A DNA stretch of 33,052 nt from an uncultured Bacteroidales bacterium (GTDB lineage: Bacteria; Bacteroidota; Bacteroidia; Bacteroidales; UBA932). Below, one piece after another: positions 20,302 to 27,337 of this stretch. Where the stretch lies: positions 1-33,052 of the forward strand of contig CAJOHX010000017.1 of assembly GCA_905234475.1 (NCBI GenBank), written 5' to 3'. Both the position numbers and the translations under genes were made by a program. The notes under the pieces are model-generated. The model saw only the letters and a list, made by a program, of their open reading frames with translations. It searched no databases and had not been told where the DNA came from. Position 1 is the first letter of the stretch. Each line of letters opens with the position of its first letter.

Positions 20302-22911
20302 TCAGCCTTTCCGCCTAACGCCCCGGACAGGGTCGGCGGCGAGGGGGTCGTCCGGCCAGGCGTGCCTGGGATAGCGCCGGCGCAGCTCTTTGCGCACTTC
20401 GAAGTAAGTACCAGACCAGAAACTCCGCAGGTCGGAGGTGAGCTGGACGGGTTTGTAGCCCGGGGAGAGCAGTTCCATCAACACGGGCCTGCGGTTGTCG
20501 TCCACGCACGGCGTGTCCAGCAGGCCGAAGCATTCCTGGAGCCGCACCCGCAGGATGGGCGCTTCCGCCCCCTGGCGGTATTCCAGGCGGATGTGGCTGC
20601 CCGTCGGCACGGCGATATGCGTCGGCGCAAGCCGCTCTACCGCCTGCTGCTGGTCGTAGGTCAGCAGGGTCCAGAGGGCCGCGCAGAGGTCAATCTTCTT
20701 GAGCTCGGCGACGGTGGCGGCGCGCCCGACGAAGGGCGGCAGCCACTGCGGGGCGCGGCTCAGGACGGCTTCCGTCGAGAGATCCGGCAGGTCCAGTTCG
20801 GGGTGCCAGGCGGCCACGGCAGCCACGCGGCGCTGGAGGTTGCCCACCTCTTCCGAGAAATCGAGCATTGCCGTCCCTTCCTTCTGCGCCGCTTCGCAGA
20901 TGACCTGCGTCAGCTGCTCCCGGACGCCCTCCGACAGCGGTTTGGCATCCACCAGCAGGCTGCCGATGCGGCGTTCGCGACGGGCCAGGGCGGCCCCGGC
21001 CTTGCTGTCCCACCCGATGCGGTCGCGGCTGCGGATGAGCTCCGGGAGGTCTTCCGGGGCCACCGGGGCGGCCAGGAAAATGCGGCCCTCACCGCCCGGG
21101 CGGACGCCCAGGCTCGCGACGGCAAGCCACTCGCAGGCCGCCAGGGCATCGTCCGGCGACACGGCTGCCAGCTCGCCCGTCGCGAGCTGGAAATGGCCCC
21201 GTCCCTCCGGCCGCGCTTTTGCAATGCGCTCCGGATACGCCGCCCCGACCAGCGCCCCGACTGCGTATGGATCCGGGGAGCGGACAGGGTCTCTTTTGCT
21301 CCCGGCAGACGTTATTTCTGCCTCCCGGGAGCGCTCGGGGCCGTTTTTGCTCCCGGCAGTGCGGACAAGCTGACGGTACTGCTCCGCCATCTGGGCAATG
21401 CGCCCCCAGCGGCCGCTGCGGCCCGCGCGGTGCAGGGCGTCGAGCCGGGAGGTCAGCGAGGCGTCGTTCTCCGATGCCGCCAGCGGGTCTTTTTCTTCCA
21501 GCAAAGCCGCCAACTCCGCCGCCAGATCCGTATCGTCCCGCAGCAGCATCTGCGCGATACGCGGGTGGCAGGGAAGCGCGGCGAGCCGGCGCCCGTGCGG
21601 GGTGATGCGACCCGCTTCGTCGAGGGCGCCGAGCCATTGCAGCAGGCGCGTGGCCTGGGCGACGTGGGCCGGGGGCGGCGGCGTGATCCAGGGAAGCTGC
21701 CCGATGTGGCTTTCGCCCCATGCGGCGGCGTCCAGCACCGTCCCGGCGAGATCCGCTTCGAGGATCTCCGGGACGCGCGTCGCCGTCATGCGGGCCTCGG
21801 TGGCAGGACTCCAGAGCCGGTAGCAAATGCCCGGCGCCACCCGCCCGGCCCGGCCGCTGCGCTGATCGGCCATGTCGCGGCTGATCCGGACGGTCTCCAG
21901 ACGGCTGAGGGCGTTCTGCGGGTCGAAGACCAGCCGACGGCAGAAGCCGCCGTCCACCACCACGCGCACCCCTTCGATGGTCAGCGAAGTCTCGGCGATG
22001 GGGGTGGCGAGGACCACTTTTCGCGCTCCGGGCGCGCTGGGCGCTATGGCTGCGCGCTGCTCCTCCGGCGGCAGGAGGCCGTATAAGGGGTAGATGGCGG
22101 CGGCGCTGACCCCCTCCAGCATTTCCGCGCAGCGGCGGATTTCCGCTTCGCCGGGCAGGAACGCGAGGATGTCGCCTTCGTGGTCCCGGAGGGCCCGCCT
22201 CACCCAGTGGGCAACGCGTTCCGCCACATCCATTTCAGTGGCTTCCTCCGGCGTGTGCCGGACCTCTACCGGGAACATCCGCCCCTTGCTCTCGAGGAGC
22301 GGGGCCCCGAGCGCCGCGCAGAGGGCTTCGGTGTCAATGGTTGCGGACATCAGCACGAGGCGCAGGTCCGGCCGGAGAAGCTGCTGCGCCTCCCGCGTCA
22401 GGGCCAGAGCCACGTCGCTCTGCAGGCTCCGCTCGTGGTATTCGTCGAAAATGACGACGCCCACGCCTTCCAGCGCCGGGTCGTCCACCAGCATCCGTGT
22501 CAGGATGCCTTCGGTCAGCACTTCAATCCGCGTCGCCGCGCTCACGCGCCGCTCGAAACGGATCCGGTAGCCCACCGTCCGCCCTACCGGTTCGCCCAGC
22601 AGCGCGGCCATCCGCTCTGCGATCTGCCGCGCCGCAAGACGACGGGGCTCGAGGATCAGGATCTTACTTGGAGATTCGCCGATCGGCGTCGGCGAATGAC
22701 GGGGAAAAGAACCGGCGAACGATTGGCTTTCGGTTGCTTCGACAGGCTCAGTAACCTGCCTGGAGGTAATTCCGTCAAGGATTGTCAAAGGAAGGACCGT
22801 CGATTTACCCGCACCGGGGGGCGCGGTGACCACCAGGCAGGGGTGCTCGACCAGCGCCGCGTTCACGGCGCCGGCAATTTCCATAATCGGCAAATCTACC
22901 TGCGGTTTCAT
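20302..22911 (-). CDS. hrpB: ATP-dependent RNA helicase HrpB, with two in-frame repeat inserts
   Basis: 869 residues. DEAH/RHA-type helicase of the HrpB branch: Walker A APPGAGKST (30-38), LEPRRLAARQIAERM, motif II DEYH in IFDEYHERS, motif III SAT, then LAFLPGEAEI, ATPIAETSLTIEGV and QRSGRAGRV. The long C-terminal region with YRQGAEAPILRVRLQECFG is typical of HrpB. The cellular role is poorly defined. Two inserts come from repeats. Residues about 48-83, between LTILDG and KILILEPRRLAA, split the space between motifs I and Ia with two different elements. Residues about 519-546 carry the double hairpin (AGSKNGPERS, then SAGSKRDPVRS). Both keep the frame. The ATG at 22911 follows a TATCTTTG box by 6 nt. 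Confidence 0.92.
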   Translation of the reverse strand: MKPQVDLPIMEIAGAVNAALVEHPCLVVTAPPGAGKSTVLPLTILDGITSRQVTEPVEATESQSFAGSFPRHSPTPIGESPSKILILEPRRLAARQIAERMAALLGEPVGRTVGYRIRFERRVSAATRIEVLTEGILTRMLVDDPALEGVGVVIFDEYHERSLQSDVALALTREAQQLLRPDLRLVLMSATIDTEALCAALGAPLLESKGRMFPVEVRHTPEEATEMDVAERVAHWVRRALRDHEGDILAFLPGEAEIRRCAEMLEGVSAAAIYPLYGLLPPEEQRAAIAPSAPGARKVVLATPIAETSLTIEGVRVVVDGGFCRRLVFDPQNALSRLETVRISRDMADQRSGRAGRVAPGICYRLWSPATEARMTATRVPEILEADLAGTVLDAAAWGESHIGQLPWITPPPPAHVAQATRLLQWLGALDEAGRITPHGRRLAALPCHPRIAQMLLRDDTDLAAELAALLEEKDPLAASENDASLTSRLDALHRAGRSGRWGRIAQMAEQYRQLVRTAGSKNGPERSREAEITSAGSKRDPVRSPDPYAVGALVGAAYPERIAKARPEGRGHFQLATGELAAVSPDDALAACEWLAVASLGVRPGGEGRIFLAAPVAPEDLPELIRSRDRIGWDSKAGAALARRERRIGSLLVDAKPLSEGVREQLTQVICEAAQKEGTAMLDFSEEVGNLQRRVAAVAAWHPELDLPDLSTEAVLSRAPQWLPPFVGRAATVAELKKIDLCAALWTLLTYDQQQAVERLAPTHIAVPTGSHIRLEYRQGAEAPILRVRLQECFGLLDTPCVDDNRRPVLMELLSPGYKPVQLTSDLRSFWSGTYFEVRKELRRRYPRHAWPDDPLAADPVRGVRRKG
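21274..21356. repeat. Double-hairpin element H, copy 2 (in hrpB)
   Basis: CGGGGAGC, 16 nt, GCTCCCGG (21274-21305); 19-nt spacer; CCGGGAGC, 16 nt, GCTCCCGG (21325-21356). The period is 51 bp, as in copy 1. In hrpB the arm is read as AGS, in the HI0933 gene as PGA, so the reading frame differs. Confidence 0.75.
22670..22756. repeat. Two different dispersed repeats inserted in hrpB
   Basis: 22670-22700 is a GTCATTC...GAATCTCC palindrome in reverse orientation (peptide RHSPTPIGESP). 22732-22756 is a 25-bp repeat with the CTTCG-CA-GCTCAG centre (peptide VTEPVEAT), related to the element at 2571-2595. They are separated by 31 bases, and the whole block stays in frame. Confidence 0.7.
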
Positions 22912-22917
22912 CTGCAA

Positions 22918-22925
22918 CAAAGATA
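22918..22925 (-). promoter_or_regulatory. -7 box of hrpB, leaderless arrangement
   Basis: TATCTTTG on the minus strand, ending 6 nt before the ATG at 22911. The -33 position falls in the dispersed repeat at 22928-22955, without a TTG. Confidence 0.5.
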
Positions 22926-22927
22926 CG

Positions 22928-22977
22928 GAGATTTCTCGACTTCGCTCGAAATGACAACGGGGCAAGCTCGAAATGAC
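22928..22977. repeat. Dispersed repeat, one full and one partial copy
   Basis: 22928-22955 reads GAGATTTCTCGA, then CTTCGCTCGAAATGAC. A second, truncated copy, GCAAGCTCGAAATGAC, is at 22962-22977. This is a type common between genes of Bacteroidetes (peptide CHFERSREIS in the other direction). It fills the gap between the divergent hrpB and serine palmitoyltransferase genes. Confidence 0.6.
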
Positions 22978-22995
22978 AATTATGCAGAAAATGTT

Positions 22996-23003
22996 TATAT
23001 TTG
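22996..23003 (+). promoter_or_regulatory. -7 box of the sphingolipid gene pair
   Basis: TATATTTG, full match to TAnnTTTG, 32 nt before the ATG at 23036. No good -33 element upstream. Confidence 0.45.
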
Positions 23004-23035
23004 CAGTCCGTACTGAAAACGTTAAACCGCACCTG

Positions 23036-24229
23036 ATGAAGAAAATTATCAATGACATCTGCGCGAAGTATACCCTCGCAGATGAAGTGAAGGCCCAGGG
23101 GATCTACCCCTACTACCGGCCGATCTCTTCCGGTCAGGACCCGCTCGTCACCATGGCTGACGGCAGCAAGGTCCTGATGTTCGGTTCCAATTCCTATCTC
23201 GGTCTTTCCGACGACCCCCGGCTCAAGGAGGCCGCCATCAAAGCAATAGAAAAATACGGCACCAGCTGCTCTGGAAGCCGTTTCCTCAACGGCACCCTCG
23301 ACATCCACGAGGAGCTCGAGGCCAAGCTCGCGAAGTTCGTGGGCAAGGACCAGGCGGTGACCTACAGCACCGGCTTCCAGGTGAACCTGGGCGTCGTGGG
23401 CTGTCTGGGATTCCGCGGCGGCTTCATCTTCCTGGATGCCCTGGACCATGCCTGCATCATCGACGGCAGCCGCCTGAGCTTCAGCGAAGTGCGCAAGTTC
23501 CGCCACAACGACATGGCCGACCTGGAGAAGAAACTCTGGCTGACGCCGAAGAATGCCCCGAAGCTTATCGTGGTGGACGGCGTGTACTCGATGGAAGGCG
23601 ACATCGCCCCGCTGCCCGAGATCGTGATGCTGTGCAAGAAATACAACGCCTCCGTGATGGTGGACGACGCCCACGGCCTGGGCGTGATCGGCGAGAACGG
23701 CTCCGGCACCGCCAGCCATTTCGGGCTGACCAAAGAGACGGACCTCATCATGGGCACCTTCTCCAAGAGCTTCGGTTCGCTGGGCGGCTTCATCGCCGGC
23801 AACAAGACCGTAATCAACTATCTCAAGCACAATTCCCGTTCGCTGATCTTCAGCGCCTCGATGACGCCGGCCGCCGTGGCCGCCGCTACCTGCGCCCTGG
23901 ACATCATGATCAACGAACCGGAGCGCCGCGAACACCTCTGGGAGGTCACGCGCCATGCGCAAGAGGCTTTCAAGTCCCGCGGATTCGACACCGGCCACAC
24001 CCAGTCCCCGATCATCCCGCTGTTCGTGCGCGACACGATCAAGGCGATGACCATCGTGCGCAAGGCCTACGATGCCGGCGTGTTCATCACCCCGGTGATC
24101 GCCCCGGCCGTGCCGGAAAAGGACGTGCTCATCCGCTTCGCCCTCATGGCCACCCATTCCATCGAGCAGGTGGACGAGGCCGTGGAGAAGCTGACCAAGA
24201 TCTTCCGCGAACTCGGCGTCATCGAATAA
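23036..24229 (+). CDS. spt: Serine palmitoyltransferase
   Basis: 397 residues. PLP enzyme of the alpha-oxoamine synthase family that condenses serine with a fatty acyl-CoA (or acyl-ACP) to 3-ketosphinganine, the first step of sphingolipid synthesis. The PLP Lys is Lys244 in GTFSKSFGS; VDDAHGLGV (209-217) and His138 in LDHAC complete the cofactor site. The start (GIYPYYRPI, VLMFGSNSYLGL, GSRFLNGTLDIHEELE) and the ending with LMATH closely match Bacteroides Spt rather than KBL or BioF. The ATG at 23036 is chosen over an upstream in-frame ATG at 22973, which lies in a repeat and before the -7 box. The SDR gene follows after 4 bases. Confidence 0.9.
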   Translation: MKKIINDICAKYTLADEVKAQGIYPYYRPISSGQDPLVTMADGSKVLMFGSNSYLGLSDDPRLKEAAIKAIEKYGTSCSGSRFLNGTLDIHEELEAKLAKFVGKDQAVTYSTGFQVNLGVVGCLGFRGGFIFLDALDHACIIDGSRLSFSEVRKFRHNDMADLEKKLWLTPKNAPKLIVVDGVYSMEGDIAPLPEIVMLCKKYNASVMVDDAHGLGVIGENGSGTASHFGLTKETDLIMGTFSKSFGSLGGFIAGNKTVINYLKHNSRSLIFSASMTPAAVAAATCALDIMINEPERREHLWEVTRHAQEAFKSRGFDTGHTQSPIIPLFVRDTIKAMTIVRKAYDAGVFITPVIAPAVPEKDVLIRFALMATHSIEQVDEAVEKLTKIFRELGVIE

Positions 24230-24233
24230 ATCC

Positions 24234-25028
24234 ATGGTCATCCTCATCACCGGCATCACCTCCGGCTTCGGAAAGGCGATGGCCGAACGGCTGAGCGCCG
24301 ACGGCCACAAGGTCTACGGCACCCACCGCAAGGCGACGGAATTCCTCCCTGGCGTCACCTACATCAAGGCCGACGCCCAGCGGGCGGAGGACTGCGAGGC
24401 GGCCGTCAGGCAGGTCGTGGACGCCGAAGGACGCATCGACGTGTTCATCAACAACGCCGGCATGGGCATCGGCGGACCGTTGGAGTTTTCCTCCCTGGAA
24501 GACGCGCAGCGGCAGATGGACGTGAACTGGATGGGGATGGTGCGCTTCCTTCACTACGTGCTGCCTGTTATGCGCGCGCAAGGCGGCGGCAAGATTATCT
24601 GTTTCAGCTCGATAGGCGGTCTGATGGGACTCCCGTTCCAGGGGCTCTATTCCGCTTCGAAGTTTGCCATCGAAGGCTACTGCGAGGCGCTGCGCCTGGA
24701 GACGAAGGCCTTCGGCATCCAGGTGGTCGTGATCGAACCGGGCGACTTCGCCACGGCCTTCACGGCGCAGCGCAAGAGCGTCGCGGATCCACAGGCCTAT
24801 GAGGTGTACAAGACCTACGCGAAGTCCCTGGCAAGCATCGAGCATGACGAGACGACCGGCCTGAAGCCGGAGTATCTCGCCGGCAAGATCAGCAAGATCG
24901 TGCGCAAGCGCCGCCCGCGCTACCATTATATTATCTCTACCCTGGAGCAGCGCCTGTCGGTGACGCTCAAGAAGATCCTGCCGCCCAGCTGGTTTGCGGC
25001 AATTCTTGGCAGTTACTACAAGCTATAG
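24234..25028 (+). CDS. SDR-family oxidoreductase, likely 3-ketosphinganine reductase
   Basis: 264 residues. Classical short-chain dehydrogenase: cofactor motif TGITSGFG (6-13), NNAG (73-76), catalytic Ser (FSS, about 125-126), Tyr139 and Lys143 in YSASK. The C-terminal end with YHYIISTLEQRLSVTLKKILPPSWF is hydrophobic and could touch the membrane. Alone, the sequence does not fix the substrate. It lies 4 bases after spt with no promoter between. The next chemical step after Spt is NAD(P)H reduction of 3-ketosphinganine, done by an SDR in Bacteroides. That makes this the best candidate; a general fatty-ketone reductase is the alternative. Confidence 0.82.
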   Translation: MVILITGITSGFGKAMAERLSADGHKVYGTHRKATEFLPGVTYIKADAQRAEDCEAAVRQVVDAEGRIDVFINNAGMGIGGPLEFSSLEDAQRQMDVNWMGMVRFLHYVLPVMRAQGGGKIICFSSIGGLMGLPFQGLYSASKFAIEGYCEALRLETKAFGIQVVVIEPGDFATAFTAQRKSVADPQAYEVYKTYAKSLASIEHDETTGLKPEYLAGKISKIVRKRRPRYHYIISTLEQRLSVTLKKILPPSWFAAILGSYYKL

Positions 25029-25030
25029 AA

Positions 25031-25055
25031 GATTCCGGGTCAAGCCCGGAATGAC
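25031..25055. repeat. GTCATTC...GAATC palindromic element, intergenic copy
   Basis: 25 bp starting 2 bases after the SDR stop, identical to 9140-9164 inside yfhO. The stem is CCGGG/CCCGG between GATT and AATGAC ends. Confidence 0.75.
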
Positions 25056-25060
25056 GAAAA

Positions 25061-25092
25061 AAGGCTGGTCCGACAAACGGATCAGCCTTTTT
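25061..25092. terminator. Bidirectional terminator between the SDR and LytTR genes
   Basis: AAGGCTGGTCCG (25061-25072), loop ACAAA, CGGATCAGCCTT (25078-25089), with one G-T wobble. T-runs follow on both strands (25088-25092, and 25057-25062 on the minus strand). The last codons and stop of the LytTR gene (25082-25084) lie within the right arm. Confidence 0.85.
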
Positions 25093-25834
25093 CCAGCCAA
25101 TGCAGGAACTCGCTCTCGCGGGAGCGGGTGACAACCGTGGATGCGCTGCCCGGTGAAGGGTGCACCTCCACGGTGTAGCGGCCGCTGTTCACCACGGCGC
25201 TCTCGATGGCGCGCAGCGCCAGGATGCAGCTTCGGTTGATCCGGAAGAACCGTTCCGGATCCAACTCCTTGATGATGGCATCCATCGTGGCGTCCACAAT
25301 GTAGCGGTTGCCGTCGAACGTCAGCAGGTAATTGCTCTTGTCCTCTGAGAAGAAACACGCGATCTGATCAGTCTGGACGGGCACGATCCGGTCGCCCAGC
25401 CGCACGATCCAGCGCTGCCGGTACACGGTGGGGGCGCTGTCTTCCGCCTCCGTCTTGTTTATGATATCCTTGAACTGCGTGCTCTTTGACAGTTGCTTCA
25501 TCGTCAGGAGCAGAGCCGAGCCCAGGACCAGCGTCGTGATGGCCGTCGCGATGACGTTCACCCACATGCTGTCCCCGATCAACGGGACCAGCAGCGTCGG
25601 CAGCGCATTCCCGATCAGGTACGCCAGGACGTTGACCAGCACCAGGGCGACCAGCGTGAAATAGATCTTGAATCCGCTCTGGTTGCAGAGGATGAAAACC
25701 ATGGCCAGGGTGAGCAGCGTCAGGACCTGCGTGTCCTCCGTCTCCAGCGTCCGGCACGCGATGCAGGTCACCGCATGCAGGACCGTGAAGATGATCACGA
25801 TCCAAAAAGTCGCGCCAAAGGGACGATTCTTCAT
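25082..25834 (-). CDS. Membrane-anchored LytTR transcriptional regulator
   Basis: 250 residues. Residues 1-120 hold four hydrophobic helices (ATFWIVIIFTVLHAVTCIAC, LTLLTLAMVFILC, IYFTLVALVLVNVLAYLI, MWVNVIATAITTLVLGSALL). Residues about 150-250 are a LytTR DNA-binding domain (VQTDQIACFFSEDKSNYLL, GNRYIVDATMDAIIKELDP, FFRINRSCIL). There is no receiver domain and no partner histidine kinase next to it, so it may sense a signal through the membrane part itself. The ATG at 25834 is chosen because it directly precedes the first helix and follows a full promoter by 21 nt. The frame extends to 25930, but that would run through the promoter. Targets are unknown; the divergent MFS gene is a candidate. 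Confidence 0.85.
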   Translation of the reverse strand: MKNRPFGATFWIVIIFTVLHAVTCIACRTLETEDTQVLTLLTLAMVFILCNQSGFKIYFTLVALVLVNVLAYLIGNALPTLLVPLIGDSMWVNVIATAITTLVLGSALLLTMKQLSKSTQFKDIINKTEAEDSAPTVYRQRWIVRLGDRIVPVQTDQIACFFSEDKSNYLLTFDGNRYIVDATMDAIIKELDPERFFRINRSCILALRAIESAVVNSGRYTVEVHPSPGSASTVVTRSRESEFLHWLEKG

Positions 25835-25855
25835 AAAACAGCCGTTTTTGTCCCC

Positions 25856-25887
25856 CAAAGTTATAAATTCATCCGCGAAAACGCAAA
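25856..25887 (-). promoter_or_regulatory. Promoter of the LytTR gene
   Basis: Minus strand TTTG (25884-25887), 20 nt, TAACTTTG (25856-25863): full consensus with a 21-nt leader. Confidence 0.68.
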
Positions 25888-25948
25888 ATTCGTCCAGAAA
25901 TTCCCCGCAGTCCATCGCACGCGCGAACAATAGATGAAAAATGAATTC

Positions 25949-25956
25949 TATCTTCG
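25949..25956 (+). promoter_or_regulatory. Possible -7 box of the MFS gene
   Basis: TATCTTCG, one mismatch to TAnnTTTG, 19 nt before the ATG at 25976. No clear -33 element. Confidence 0.35.
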
Positions 25957-25975
25957 CGGCGTAATAACACGGACT

Positions 25976-27307
25976 ATGGCCGCAAAATCATCACTAACCT
26001 TCTGGCAGATGTGGAATCTCAGCTTCGGATTTTTCGGAGTGCAGATTGCATACGCCCTGCAGAGCGCCAACATCAGCCGTATCTTTGCAACGCTCGGTGC
26101 GGATCCGCACCAGCTCAGTTTCTTCTGGATCCTTCCCCCGCTGATGGGCATGATCGTCCAGCCCCTCATCGGCAAATACTCCGACCGCACCTGGTGCCGG
26201 ATGGGCCGCCGCAAGCCTTATCTGCTCGTCGGCGCCATCGTGGCCGTCCTGGTGATGGCCTTCCTGCCCAACGCAGGCAGCCTCAATTTCTCCCAGCGGC
26301 TCTTCCTGGGCCTGAACGGCGCGATGTGGTTCGGTCTCTTCTCGCTGATCTTCCTGGACACCTCCATCAACGTGGCCATGCAGCCCTTCAAGATGATGGT
26401 GGGCGACATGGTGGGTGAAAACCAGAAGGCGAAAGCCTATTCGATCCAGTCGCTGCTGTGCAACGCCGGCAGCCTGGTGGGCTATCTCTTCCCGATTTTC
26501 TTCACCTGGATCGGCATCGCCAACACCGCCCCGAAGGGCGTCGTGCCGCCGTCCGTGGTCTGGAGCTTCTACTGCGGCGCCGCCATCCTCATCCTCTGCG
26601 TGCTCTATACCTTTATGAAGGTCAAGGAGATGCCGCCGGCAGAATATGCCGCCTTCCACGGCATCGACCCGCAGAAGCAGGCCGAGGAGGAGAAGGACAG
26701 GCCGGGGCTGTTCAAGCTCCTGCTGCACGCTCCGAAGACCTTCTGGACCGTGGGCCTGGTGCAGTTCTTCTGCTGGGCCGCATTCATGTATATGTGGACC
26801 TACACCAACGGCGCCGTGGCCGCCAACTGCTGGGGCACCACGGATCCCGCCTCCGAAGGCTACCAGGCCGCGGGCAACTGGGTGGGCGTCGTGTTCGCCG
26901 CGCAGGCGGTCGGCTCCATCCTTTGGGCCATCGTGCTGCCGAAGTTCAAGTCCCTTCGCCTCGCCTATGTGGTCAGCCTGCTGATCGGCGCGGTCGGGTT
27001 CATCTCCATCGCCTTCATCCACAACCAGTACCTGCTGTTCGTGTCGTATTTCCTCATCGGAGCGGCCTGGGCGGCGATGCTGGCCCTGCCTTTCACCCTG
27101 CTGACCAACGCCCTGAGCGGCGAGCACATGGGTTCCTACCTCGGGCTGTTCAACTGCACGATCTGCCTGCCGCAGATCGTCGCGGCGGCCCTCGGCGGCG
27201 TGGTCCTGAGCCTGGTCGGCGGCGTGCAGGCCAACATGCTCGTGGTGGCCGGCATACTGCTCGTCTGCGGCAGCATCGCCGTGGCGCTTGTCGAAGAACA
27301 CAAATAA
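25976..27307 (+). CDS. MFS sugar transporter (SLC45/maltose-sucrose type)
   Basis: 443 residues with about 12 transmembrane helices. The loop after helix 2 reads GKYSDRTWCRMGRRKPY, the form of MFS motif A found in SLC45-like and GPH-like disaccharide transporters. FLDTSINVAMQPFKMMVGDMV is also typical. It should import a di- or oligosaccharide across the inner membrane with protons. It lies 30 bases upstream of susC on the same strand. Outer-membrane SusCD import followed by this transporter gives a complete route into the cytosol, and relatives are often tied to alpha-glucan use. An in-frame ATG at 25934 lies before the weak -7 box, so 25976 is preferred, though not certain. Confidence 0.87.
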   Translation: MAAKSSLTFWQMWNLSFGFFGVQIAYALQSANISRIFATLGADPHQLSFFWILPPLMGMIVQPLIGKYSDRTWCRMGRRKPYLLVGAIVAVLVMAFLPNAGSLNFSQRLFLGLNGAMWFGLFSLIFLDTSINVAMQPFKMMVGDMVGENQKAKAYSIQSLLCNAGSLVGYLFPIFFTWIGIANTAPKGVVPPSVVWSFYCGAAILILCVLYTFMKVKEMPPAEYAAFHGIDPQKQAEEEKDRPGLFKLLLHAPKTFWTVGLVQFFCWAAFMYMWTYTNGAVAANCWGTTDPASEGYQAAGNWVGVVFAAQAVGSILWAIVLPKFKSLRLAYVVSLLIGAVGFISIAFIHNQYLLFVSYFLIGAAWAAMLALPFTLLTNALSGEHMGSYLGLFNCTICLPQIVAAALGGVVLSLVGGVQANMLVVAGILLVCGSIAVALVEEHK

Positions 27308-27337
27308 TTTAACTATATTTTCACTAACCATTTTCTT

